Shown here: positions 1-5,963 of the stretch, piece after piece
How the letters are laid out: each line of letters begins with the position of its first letter
Position numbering within the stretch: the first letter of the stretch is position 1
Made by a program: the position numbers and the translations under genes
NCBI GenBank assembly: GCA_035304285.1
Contig: DATGQI010000201.1
Coordinates: 1 to 11,658, forward strand
DNA length: 11,658 nucleotides
From: IDS-8 sp035304285
GTDB taxonomy: Bacteria; Pseudomonadota; Gammaproteobacteria; Steroidobacterales; Woeseiaceae
Direction of reading: 5' to 3'
Notes under the pieces: model-generated
Databases searched by the model: none
What the model saw: the letters and a program-made list of their open reading frames with translations, nothing else
What the model was told of the DNA's origin: nothing

Positions 1-2
1 AC

Positions 3-193
3 GCCGCTCGTCGTTCCTGACGCGCGCAGCTTTCTGGCGAAGTCGTGGCCGGGGGGAGGGTGTTCCAGGACTGTCGCAAACAGGGATGTTTGCGCAGAGC
101 CCCCATGGATGGGTTCACGGCGTTCCTGGAACACCCTCCCCCCGGCCGCGGCTTCGCCTGCGATACGTTCATCATTCAGGAACGACGAGCGGC
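3..193. repeat. Large nested inverted repeat downstream of gmk
   Basis: Two sets of arms are nested around one centre. The outer arms, 3-20 and 176-193, are perfect 18-base complements. The inner arms, 36-70 and 124-158, pair over 35 positions: 33 Watson-Crick plus two T-G pairs (46 with 148, 43 with 151). The inner 24 bases of this arm (47-70 with 124-147) are perfect. The bases between the inner and outer arms (21-35, 159-175) do not match. The apical segment 71-123 holds a small hairpin (71-97) and a CCCCATGGATGGG stretch. The element contains no gene and ends 40 bases from the gmk stop codon. By inference it is a mobile or dispersed palindromic repeat that also insulates gmk from whatever lies further left. 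Whether it is repeated in the genome cannot be seen here. Confidence 0.85.
71..97. other. Apical hairpin with GGGA tetraloop inside the large inverted repeat
   Basis: Bases 75-82 (cgcaaaca) pair perfectly with 87-94 (tgtttgcg) around the loop GGGA (83-86). Past a bulged T74, bases 71-73 pair with 95-97. Read as + strand RNA, GGGA fits the GNRA tetraloop pattern. It sits at the tip of the inner arms, so the whole element could fold as one long branched hairpin. Confidence 0.6.
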
Positions 194-201
194 CCCGCGG
201 A

Positions 202-227
202 GGACGCAAGCACCTCGTGCCGCGTCC
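202..227. other. Hairpin just after gmk, possible weak transcript end
   Basis: Bases 202-207 (ggacgc) pair with 222-227 (gcgtcc), and inside them gcac (210-213) pairs with gtgc (217-220) around a three-base loop. The hairpin begins six bases past the gmk stop codon in the direction of gmk transcription. No T-tract follows on the gmk strand, so it is not a standard intrinsic terminator. It could protect a 3' end or act together with the larger repeat. Confidence 0.35.
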
Positions 228-232
228 GGACC

Positions 233-874
233 TCAGGCCGCGAGGATCTCCTTGACGCGCTCCCGCATCGCAGGCTGGCTGGCCTTGTTCTGCTCGTGGT
301 TGCCGCTTCTGGAAATGATGGCTTCCAGTTCCAGCACCGATTGCCTCAGGTCGTCGTTGATGATGACGTAGTCGAACTCCTCCCAGTGGGAGATGTCGCC
401 AATCGCATCCCGTAAGCGCCGCGCAATGACGGCCTCGCTGTCGGTGCGGCGGTCGCGCAGGCGCCGTTCCAGTTCCTGAAGTGATGGCGGCAGGATGAAA
501 ACGGAGTCGCACTCCGGCATCGTCTGCCGTACCTGGCGGGCCCCCTGCCAGTCGATCTCGAGGATCACGTCCCGGCCTTCGGCAAGGCGCGCCTCCACCT
601 GTGCGCGGCCAGTGCCGTAGCGGTTGTCGAATACTTGCGCGGATTCGAGGAGCTCACCTTCCGCTTCCAGCTGTGCGAACCGATCCTCGGTCACGAAGAA
701 ATAGTCGCGCCCGTCTTGCTCAGTCTCGCGCTTTTTCCGCGTGGTGTACGAAATGGAAAAGCTCAAAGACGGGTTTCGATCCAGCAGCGCCCTGACCAGC
801 GTCGTCTTGCCCGCCCCGGAAGGGGCTGCGATGACCAACAGCCTTGCGCGGCGGCCGGTTACGCTACTCGACAT
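233..874 (-). CDS. gmk: Guanylate kinase
   Basis: This cytoplasmic enzyme phosphorylates GMP to GDP with ATP, an essential step in GTP, dGTP and ppGpp supply. The 213-residue product has the family's usual length of about 205-215. The P-loop is APSGAGKTT (residues 17-25). The GMP-binding region has SYTTRKKRETE (42-52) and YGTG (86-89). LEIDWQGARQV (105-115) is the conserved strand before the lid, and FDYVIIND (167-174) is the usual C-terminal signature. The ATG start overlaps the end of yicC by 11 bases, so translation is probably coupled and the two genes co-transcribed. In many gammaproteobacteria rpoZ and spoT follow gmk. Here 232 bases of palindromic non-coding sequence follow instead, and the window ends before any such gene. 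Nothing in the protein looks damaged. Confidence 0.97.
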   Translation of the reverse strand: MSSSVTGRRARLLVIAAPSGAGKTTLVRALLDRNPSLSFSISYTTRKKRETEQDGRDYFFVTEDRFAQLEAEGELLESAQVFDNRYGTGRAQVEARLAEGRDVILEIDWQGARQVRQTMPECDSVFILPPSLQELERRLRDRRTDSEAVIARRLRDAIGDISHWEEFDYVIINDDLRQSVLELEAIISRSGNHEQNKASQPAMRERVKEILAA

Positions 875-1730
875 TTTGTATCTGTTCTCGCATCTGTTCG
901 ATCAGGACTTTGAGTTCCACGGCGGCGCGTGTCGTGGCCGTGTCGGCTGATTTCGAGCCAAGCGTATTCGCTTCGCGGTTCAGTTCCTGCATGAGGAAGT
1001 CGAGACGCCTCCCGACGGCCTCCTCGCTGCCGATCGCCGAACGTATTTCGCTGACGTGACTCTCCAGCCGGTCCAATTCCTCGTCCACGTCCAGCTTCTG
1101 GGCCACCAGCGCGAGTTCCGCCTCGAGCCTGGCCGGGTCCGCATCGATATCGAGCTTGTCGAGACGCTCCTTTTGCCTCGCGCGCGCCGATGCCAGGACC
1201 TCCGGCATCCGCTCTCGAACGGAGGCGGCGATATTCAGGATCTCACGGCAGCGGGAGTCGATCATTTCGGCGATACGCTGCCCTTCGCTCCGGCGCATCG
1301 CCGTAAGCTCCTCGAGCGCCGCTGCGATCACGGCGACTGCTTCCTCGTACAACGGCTCGGTGTCGATCTCTGGTTCCTCGATCACCCCGGGCCACCGCAG
1401 GACGTCGATAGCGTTGAGGTTGCCGAGCGCCGGAAATACACTCTTCAGCTCATCTGCGCGGCGCCCGATTTGCTCCACCAGGGCCTGGTTCAGCCGGAGT
1501 TCGGCCTGTTTACCGGACGCGCGCCGGTAATGCAGCGTGCAGTCCGCCTTGCCACGGCGCACTACGCTGCCGATTAGCTGCCGCAGGTCCGCTTCCTTCG
1601 GACGCAGTTCCTCCGGCAGGCGGAACTGGACGTCGAAGTAGCGGTGATTGACGGTCCTCAGCTCACAGGTAAGGACGCCGGTTGCCGATTCCGCGGTATT
1701 CCGCGCGAACCCGGTCATGCTATGTAACAT
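864..1730 (-). CDS. yicC: YicC family endoribonuclease
   Basis: The 288-residue protein belongs to the YicC/YloC family, known from other bacteria as an endoribonuclease involved in small-RNA and mRNA turnover. The N terminus MLHSMTGFAR is the family hallmark (usually M-x-x-SMTGFA). It supports the ATG at 1730 over the in-frame ATG at 1718. A GGGGA ribosome-binding sequence lies just upstream in the yicC direction (about 1737-1741). The C-terminal DUF1732 block is intact: a DVDEELDRLESHV segment, then GRRLDFLMQELNREANTLGSKS, ending with IEQMREQIQNVE. The middle is rich in charged helices, as in the family. The gene leads directly into gmk with an 11-base overlap. Upstream it faces the phosphatase gene across a shared 241-base promoter region. 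Confidence 0.95.
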   Translation of the reverse strand: MLHSMTGFARNTAESATGVLTCELRTVNHRYFDVQFRLPEELRPKEADLRQLIGSVVRRGKADCTLHYRRASGKQAELRLNQALVEQIGRRADELKSVFPALGNLNAIDVLRWPGVIEEPEIDTEPLYEEAVAVIAAALEELTAMRRSEGQRIAEMIDSRCREILNIAASVRERMPEVLASARARQKERLDKLDIDADPARLEAELALVAQKLDVDEELDRLESHVSEIRSAIGSEEAVGRRLDFLMQELNREANTLGSKSADTATTRAAVELKVLIEQMREQIQNVE

Positions 1731-1971
1731 CGATATCCCCGGAGGCTGGAAGAATCAGGCGACCCGCTGGTTTTTTGTTGACGCAGTCACTGACAGACGG
1801 GTTTCATGCATTCATACTGCCGCCCTCAGTGACCGCGACTGATTGAACGGTTCGAGGCTGCGATAATTCTAACCCGAAGCGCCATGGCGTTGGCGAGCAG
1901 CTTCGCGTCAGTGTTTATGGCTGCCTGACGCAACCGAAGTTGCGCCGCAAAACCACAGTAGTTTGAGCATC
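1731..1971. promoter_or_regulatory. Divergent intergenic region between yicC and the phosphatase gene
   Basis: This 241-base gap must hold the promoters for both leftward yicC-gmk and the rightward phosphatase-rph group. For the rightward side, GATAAT (1862-1867) resembles a -10 box and TTGAAC (1843-1848) a -35 box, but their 13-base spacing is too short for one sigma-70 promoter. A TTGACG lies at 1778-1783 without a good -10 partner. A T-run (1771-1776) is not preceded by a clear stem. I see no convincing operator. Confidence 0.3.
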
Positions 1972-2718
1972 ATGCGCATCGAGTACGCAAAGGTTTCCGC
2001 CGTCGGAGACCGCCAGGACAACCAGGATCGTGCCGCCGTGGTCGTGGCGGAAGAAGCCGCTTTGATGCTGGTGTTCGATGGCATGGGCGGGCATTCCGAC
2101 GGCGCGCGCGCGGCGGAGGTTGGCCTGAAGACGATCCAGGACATGTTCACGGCCGCACGCCTGCCGATTCTCGACCCGCAGGGCTTCTTGTATACGGCGC
2201 TCGCGCGAGCGCACGATGAGGTGGTGCGCTTGGGGCTCGATGTCCCTGTGGATTTCCGTCCACGCGCGACCTGCGCCATCTGCCTCATCCAGGAGGGCGG
2301 GTCGTTCTGGGGGCACATTGGCGACAGCCGCATCTACCAGATGCGGGAGGGACGCGTGCTGGCCAGGTCCAGGGATCACAGCCATGTGGAAGTCCTGATC
2401 CAGGAAGGGGCGATTACCGAGGAGGAGGCCCAGGATCACCCGATGCGCAATTTCGTGGAATGTTGCGTAGGGGGCGACGCGCCGGTTCCCGACATGACGA
2501 TCACTCGGAAGAAACCCCTGAGACCCGGTGATGTCCTGCTGGCGTGCAGCGACGGGCTGTGGTCCGGCATCTGCGACGAGGAAATGGCAACGCTCGCGAC
2601 CCGGCCGGACGAAGACCTTGCGGAAAACTTGAAAGCACTGACAGTGCGGGCCCTGACGGCGAACGCTCCCTATAGCGACAACACCACCGGCACCTTGTTG
2701 CGCTGGTTGGGCGAATAG
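1972..2718 (+). CDS. PP2C-type Ser/Thr protein phosphatase
   Basis: The product is a stand-alone catalytic domain of the metal-dependent PPM/PP2C family, about 248 residues, the usual length of bacterial Stp enzymes. It should remove phosphate from Ser/Thr of proteins in the cytoplasm using Mn or Mg. Counting from the ATG at 1972, the visible motifs are: DNQD (16-19); DGMGGH (36-41) with the metal-binding Asp; GDSR (117-120); a D-H pair in RSRDHS; SDGLW (193-197); and YSDN (234-237) near the C terminus with the last metal-binding Asp. No membrane segment or extra domain is present. A TTG at 1963 would add three residues. I prefer the ATG because bacterial relatives commonly start with M-x-I-E; neither start has a good ribosome-binding site. 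Such phosphatases often accompany a Hanks-type kinase, but none lies next to this gene. The substrate is unknown. Confidence 0.93.
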   Translation: MRIEYAKVSAVGDRQDNQDRAAVVVAEEAALMLVFDGMGGHSDGARAAEVGLKTIQDMFTAARLPILDPQGFLYTALARAHDEVVRLGLDVPVDFRPRATCAICLIQEGGSFWGHIGDSRIYQMREGRVLARSRDHSHVEVLIQEGAITEEEAQDHPMRNFVECCVGGDAPVPDMTITRKKPLRPGDVLLACSDGLWSGICDEEMATLATRPDEDLAENLKALTVRALTANAPYSDNTTGTLLRWLGE

Positions 2719-2735
2719 ACGAGACGGCGACGCTG

Positions 2736-2788
2736 CGGCTCCCCGTCAACCTGGCTGGCGCTTCCGGCCGGGAAGTGCAGGGGAGCCG
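2736..2788. other. Two-tier stem-loop between the phosphatase gene and rph
   Basis: The outer arms cggctcccc (2736-2744) and ggggagccg (2780-2788) are perfect 9-base complements. Inside them, bases 2758-2765 pair with 2771-2778 (seven Watson-Crick pairs plus one G-T) around a five-base loop. No T-tract follows on either side, so a simple intrinsic terminator is unlikely. It could attenuate or insulate rph from the upstream gene, or be an mRNA stability structure. Confidence 0.5.
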
Positions 2789-2853
2789 TCACGCGGGAAC
2801 GAGAAAGGTGGCCTCGGCCAACTTGGCCGCATCGCGGGTCCCAACAGTTGCTT

Positions 2854-2880
2854 TATCATTCGGGACAATCCAACGAGGAG
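2854..2880 (+). promoter_or_regulatory. Possible -10 box and strong ribosome-binding site of rph
   Basis: GAGGAG at 2875-2880 sits seven bases before the rph ATG and fixes that start. Upstream, TATCAT (2854-2859) matches five of six bases of a sigma-70 -10 box, but I find no matching -35 at normal spacing. The ribosome-binding site is well supported; the promoter is only a suggestion. Confidence 0.4.
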
Positions 2881-2887
2881 TACGCCC

Positions 2888-3607
2888 ATGCGACCAAGCG
2901 GCCGCGCGCACGACCAGATGAGACCGGTGCTCTTCAGCCCGAACTTCACCAAGTACGCCGAGGGCAGCGTCCTGGCAGAGTTCGGCGACACCAGGGTTCT
3001 CTGCACCGCGTCGGTCGAGGCCCGCGTTCCACCGTGGATGAGGGGCGCCGGGCGTGGCTGGGTTACCGGCGAATACGGCATGCTGCCGCGGGCGACGCAT
3101 CTTCGTTCCGGACGGGAAGCGGCGCGTGGGCGGCAGGGCGGGCGCACCATGGAAATCCAGCGCCTGATCGGGCGTTCGCTCCGGGCCGCAATCGACCTGG
3201 AAGCGCTTGGCGAGCGCACTATAACCCTGGATTGCGATGTGCTGCAGGCGGACGGAGGTACACGTACCGCAGCGGTAAGCGGAGCCTACGTTGCGTTGCG
3301 GCTGGCAGTGGACTCGCTCCTCAAGACCAGGAAGCTCAAAACGAACCCCGTGCACGGGCAAATCGCTGCCGTTTCGGTCGGCATCTATCGCGGGAGGCCG
3401 GTTCTCGACCTCGACTACGCCGAGGACGCGGAAGCGGAGACCGACATGAACGTCGTCATGAACGAAGCGGGCCGGCTGATAGAGGTGCAAGGCACGGCGG
3501 AAGGCCATGCCTTCAGCATCGAGGAACTCGGGCAGATGCTGGAACTTGCCCAATCAGGCGTAGCCCGGATACTGGCCGCACAGGTCGCCGCGCAAGAGGG
3601 CGGCTGA
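2888..3607 (+). CDS. rph: Ribonuclease PH
   Basis: This phosphorolytic 3'-to-5' exoribonuclease uses inorganic phosphate to trim tRNA precursors past the CCA end and takes part in rRNA turnover, working as a ring-shaped hexamer. The 239 residues match the usual 237-245. The start MRPSGRAHDQMRP is typical of the family. Phosphate-binding arginines are seen as R86 in GGRTMEIQRLIGRSLRA and R126 in QADGGTRTAAVSGAY. The catalytic acidic region is LDLDYAEDAEAETDMNVVM (173-191). Residues are intact, unlike the frameshifted rph of E. coli K-12. It begins 169 bases after the phosphatase gene and precedes rdgB by 61 bases in the same direction, so rph, rdgB and hemW are probably one transcription unit. 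Confidence 0.97.
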   Translation: MRPSGRAHDQMRPVLFSPNFTKYAEGSVLAEFGDTRVLCTASVEARVPPWMRGAGRGWVTGEYGMLPRATHLRSGREAARGRQGGRTMEIQRLIGRSLRAAIDLEALGERTITLDCDVLQADGGTRTAAVSGAYVALRLAVDSLLKTRKLKTNPVHGQIAAVSVGIYRGRPVLDLDYAEDAEAETDMNVVMNEAGRLIEVQGTAEGHAFSIEELGQMLELAQSGVARILAAQVAAQEGG

Positions 3608-3668
3608 ATCGCGCCCCGCTGCAGCGCCGACCATTCGAGATAGCCACGATGATGGCCCCAACAGTCAC

Positions 3669-4295
3669 ATGAAAGAACGAACGGTCGTGATCGCGAGCGG
3701 GAACCGGGGAAAGCTTGCGGAAATCCGTCGCTTGATGGCGCCGCTTGAACTCGACGTTCGCCCGCAGTCGGACTACTCGGTCACGCCGGCGGCTGAAACC
3801 GGCGAGACGTTTACGGAAAATGCACTCCTGAAGGCTCGTCATGCCTCGGCAATCGCCGGCCTCCCCGCCATCGGGGATGATTCGGGACTGGAGGTGGCCG
3901 CGCTGGGCGGTGGTCCCGGGGTGCGCTCCTCGCGTTTCGCTGGCGAGACCGCGACGGACGAGGAAAACATCGACAAGCTGCTCGAGGCTCTCCGCAACCT
4001 GCCTTTGAAGGAGCGAAGCGCGAACTTCCGGTGCGTTGCCGTATACGTAGAGTCCCCGGACGACCCGCAGCCGCTCGTCGCTGCGGGTGTCTGGGACGGC
4101 CGCATTATCGACAGGCGCCGCGGTGCCGGTGGTTTTGGCTATGACCCCGTCTTCCTGGATCCGGTTTCCAACAAGACGGCGGCCGAGATGACCGGAGACG
4201 AGAAGAATGCAGCGAGTCACCGCGGCCAGGCATTCCGCGCGTTGTCCGCGCTGATCGCGGATGCCCTCAAGACGCGCGGGGAGGTCCGGACATGA
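3669..4295 (+). CDS. rdgB: dITP/XTP pyrophosphatase (non-canonical purine NTP pyrophosphatase)
   Basis: This HAM1/RdgB house-cleaning enzyme hydrolyses dITP, ITP and XTP to the monophosphate, keeping deaminated purines out of DNA and RNA. The 208 residues fit the family (about 195-205) with a short C-terminal extension. Motifs in order: SGNRGKLAEI (10-19) for nucleotide binding; FTENALLKA (48-56); GDDSGLEV (69-76) with the catalytic Asp at 71; GVRSSRFAG (84-92); GGFGYDP (154-160); and EKN plus SHRGQA (178-187), the base-recognition end. The upstream ribosome-binding site is poor. The stop codon overlaps the hemW start as ATGA, so translation of hemW is likely coupled. The pairing of rdgB with hemW is common in gammaproteobacteria. 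Confidence 0.97.
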   Translation: MKERTVVIASGNRGKLAEIRRLMAPLELDVRPQSDYSVTPAAETGETFTENALLKARHASAIAGLPAIGDDSGLEVAALGGGPGVRSSRFAGETATDEENIDKLLEALRNLPLKERSANFRCVAVYVESPDDPQPLVAAGVWDGRIIDRRRGAGGFGYDPVFLDPVSNKTAAEMTGDEKNAASHRGQAFRALSALIADALKTRGEVRT

Positions 4296-5491
4296 CGCCG
4301 CCGCTGTCGCTTTACGTCCATCTCCCCTGGTGCGTCCGCAAATGCCCTTACTGCGACTTCAATTCCCACACCGCGGGAGGAGCGGCCGACAAGCAGCGCT
4401 ACCTCGACGCGCTGGTAAGGGACATCCAGCAGGAAGGCGCCCGCGCAGGCGAGCGGTTGGTCGAGAGCGTGTTCTTCGGTGGCGGGACGCCAAGTTATTT
4501 CGATGCCCGCGAAATAGGCCGCCTGCTCGAGGCGATAGCCAGTTCCTTAAGGCTCGCCACCGGGGTCGAGGTCACGATGGAAGCGAACCCTGGCACGGTT
4601 GAACGGGATCGGCTGGCGGACTACCGGCGCGCCGGCGTCAACCGCCTGTCCCTGGGAGCGCAGAGCTTCGACGACGAGTCGCTCCGCCGCCTCGGACGCA
4701 TCCACGGGTCGGAGGAAATCAGGAACGCCTTCGGAGACGCGGTGAAAGCCGGGTTCACGAGCGTCAATATTGACCTGATGTACGCGCTACCGGGCCAGAC
4801 GCTCGAGACGGCGCGTTTGGATATCGAGCGGGCGATCGCCCTCGGGCCGCAGCATATTTCGTGGTACCAGCTCACCCTCGAGCCGAATACCGTGTTTCAT
4901 GCCAGGCCGCCTTCGGACCTGCCCGATGAAGAACTGGCGTGGGCAATCGAAGAGCAGGGTTACGAACTGTGGGCCGCCGCAGGCTACGAACGCTATGAAA
5001 CCTCTGCCTTCGCGAAGCCCGGCCATCGCTGTCGCCATAACCTCAATTACTGGGAGTTCGGCGACTACCTGGCGGCAGGCGCTGGCGCGCATGGCAAGTT
5101 CACCGACGACGATGGAAGCATCTGGCGCTACCGGAAGCCGCCGAACCCTTCTTCCTACATGCAGAAGTTCGAGTCGGGCACGCTCGATGTCCCGAAGCAG
5201 AGGCTGCTTCCACGGGATATCGCTTTCGAGTTCATGCTGAACGCGTTGCGCCTGACGCGCGGGTTCAAGAAAAAACAGTTCACCGGCCGAACAGGCTTGC
5301 CCTTAAGCCTGGTGCTCCCGGGGGTCGCCCGGGCCGAATCGCTGGGCCTGCTATGGTGCGGCGTCGGCGAAGATGGCGAAAGCCTGGTCGTCCCGACCGC
5401 GCACGGTCGCAGGTTCTTGAACGATCTCCAGGCGCTGTTTCTGCCGGAGCCCGCTGCTGCTCAAGCGGCCCCGGCTCAGGCGATGCCGTAA
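4292..5491 (+). CDS. hemW: Radical SAM heme chaperone HemW
   Basis: HemW binds heme and delivers it to respiratory enzymes. It resembles the oxygen-independent coproporphyrinogen oxidase HemN but lacks that activity in the proteins tested. The 399 residues are near the usual 380-400. The 4Fe-4S cluster motif is CVRKCPYC (C14, C18, C21) followed by DFNSH. GGGTP (63-67) is the SAM-binding glycine motif. HNLNYW (249-254) is the HemW-type HNxxYW heme-associated motif that separates it from true HemN. A winged-helix-like C-terminal HemN_C domain covers about residues 305-385, and an Ala/Pro-rich tail ends the protein. A GGGGAGG ribosome-binding sequence (4278-4284) precedes the ATG by seven bases, inside the end of rdgB. 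It is the last gene of this cluster, with 472 gene-free bases after it. Confidence 0.96.
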   Translation: MTPPLSLYVHLPWCVRKCPYCDFNSHTAGGAADKQRYLDALVRDIQQEGARAGERLVESVFFGGGTPSYFDAREIGRLLEAIASSLRLATGVEVTMEANPGTVERDRLADYRRAGVNRLSLGAQSFDDESLRRLGRIHGSEEIRNAFGDAVKAGFTSVNIDLMYALPGQTLETARLDIERAIALGPQHISWYQLTLEPNTVFHARPPSDLPDEELAWAIEEQGYELWAAAGYERYETSAFAKPGHRCRHNLNYWEFGDYLAAGAGAHGKFTDDDGSIWRYRKPPNPSSYMQKFESGTLDVPKQRLLPRDIAFEFMLNALRLTRGFKKKQFTGRTGLPLSLVLPGVARAESLGLLWCGVGEDGESLVVPTAHGRRFLNDLQALFLPEPAAAQAAPAQAMP

Positions 5492-5514
5492 ACACACTTG
5501 AGGCGACGTCGTTT

Positions 5515-5541
5515 CCGCCAGGATCGGCTGATCCGCGGCGG
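5515..5541. other. Stem-loop downstream of hemW
   Basis: ccgcc (5515-5519) pairs with ggcgg (5537-5541), and within it ggatc (5521-5525) pairs with gatcc (5530-5534) around the loop ggct, with small unpaired bases between. It starts 24 bases past the hemW stop. No T-tract follows, so any termination role would need Rho or another factor. Confidence 0.4.
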
Positions 5542-5587
5542 CCGCGACTGTGACCGGAGCGGGCGGTACGGGTTTGCAGCGCGCATT

Positions 5588-5798
5588 TTATTCACAACGA
5601 CGGCCTTATCTGTATTATCCGCATAGTAAGGCAGCTAATTCAGCCGCGCTGTCGAGAACAGCCCGTAAGCCCATGAAATATCTAGAGTTAACATTTTGCA
5701 CATAAAATAGACATTCTAACAATGAGGCTTTAAAAATCTCGACTTAGCGCACTCACTCAATTTTAGTTCACAGAGTTATCCACAGCTTTTGTGGATAC
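5588..5798 (+). promoter_or_regulatory. Cluster of DnaA boxes in an AT-rich island
   Basis: Three + strand sites match the DnaA-box consensus TTWTNCACA exactly: TTATTCACA (5588-5596), TTTTGCACA (5694-5702) and TTATCCACA (5776-5784). Two further sites match eight of nine: TTATCCGCA (5615-5623, + strand) and, on the - strand, GTATCCACA (5790-5798). The last two sites of the island face each other and form an eight-base inverted repeat (5777-5784 with 5790-5797). The bases between about 5670 and 5770 are strongly AT-rich, as in a DNA-unwinding element. This looks like a DnaA-binding region: a replication origin, or a DnaA-titrating or DnaA-controlled site. The flanking genes are not the dnaA, dnaN, rpmH or mnmG neighbours usual for gammaproteobacterial origins, which weakens the origin reading. 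Confidence 0.55.
5708..5736 (+). promoter_or_regulatory. Possible sigma-70 promoter inside the AT-rich island
   Basis: TAGACA (5708-5713) resembles a -35 box and TAAAAA (5731-5736) a -10 box, with the optimal 17-base spacer. AT-rich sequence makes chance matches easy. If used, it would drive rpmE or a short untranslated RNA across the DnaA-box hairpin. Confidence 0.25.
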
Positions 5799-5831
5799 TT
5801 TTCAGGTAGGGCGGGCAAGGCGGGGCCGCGC

Positions 5832-5860
5832 TTGCAGAGCTTTGATGATCCCTATATCCT
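5832..5860 (+). promoter_or_regulatory. Possible rpmE promoter
   Basis: TTGCAG (5832-5837) and TATCCT (5855-5860) are separated by 17 bases. An overlapping TATATC (5853-5858) is an alternative -10. The matches are partial, but the position would give a leader of about 95 bases before rpmE, which includes the hairpin at 5915-5940. Confidence 0.3.
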
Positions 5861-5914
5861 ACGCGGCCATTTCCGCACCGACTCCTCGCAATGGTGTTCT
5901 TCAGGCGGTGCCAA

Positions 5915-5947
5915 AGCGGGCTCGAGCGACGCCACCCGCTAATTTTT
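5915..5947 (+). terminator. Terminator-like hairpin in the rpmE leader
   Basis: agcggg (5915-5920) pairs with cccgct (5935-5940) around a 14-base loop, followed at once by aattttt (5941-5947). The arrangement resembles an intrinsic terminator, yet it lies only 16 bases before the rpmE start codon and next to its ribosome-binding region (ccggag, 5949-5954). It might be an attenuator or a protein-binding leader controlling L31 synthesis, as ribosomal-protein leaders often are. The stem is short, so this is tentative. Confidence 0.35.
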
Positions 5948-5963
5948 CCGGAGACCAAAGGTA

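Larger units (their letters stand above)
5492..5963. other. Gene-free interval between hemW and rpmE
   Basis: No coding frame is convincing here. From left to right it holds a hairpin after hemW (5515-5541), an AT-rich island with clustered DnaA boxes (about 5585-5800), then a GC-rich stretch with a possible rpmE promoter and a leader hairpin. The sharp drop in GC against the surrounding genes is obvious by eye around 5670-5800. Confidence 0.8.

Noticed and set aside
45..415. Two overlapping + strand open frames at the left end
   Set aside because: They run across the inverted repeat and into gmk antisense, and have no ribosome-binding site or recognisable domain.
1056..1577. A 173-residue + strand open frame opposite yicC
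   Set aside because: It lies wholly within the antisense of yicC, has no recognisable motif, and is expected as a shadow in GC-rich DNA.
5600..5963. Zur operator upstream of rpmE
   Set aside because: No AT-rich Zur-type palindrome is seen, and the encoded L31 keeps its four cysteines, which is not the Zur-repressed paralogue.
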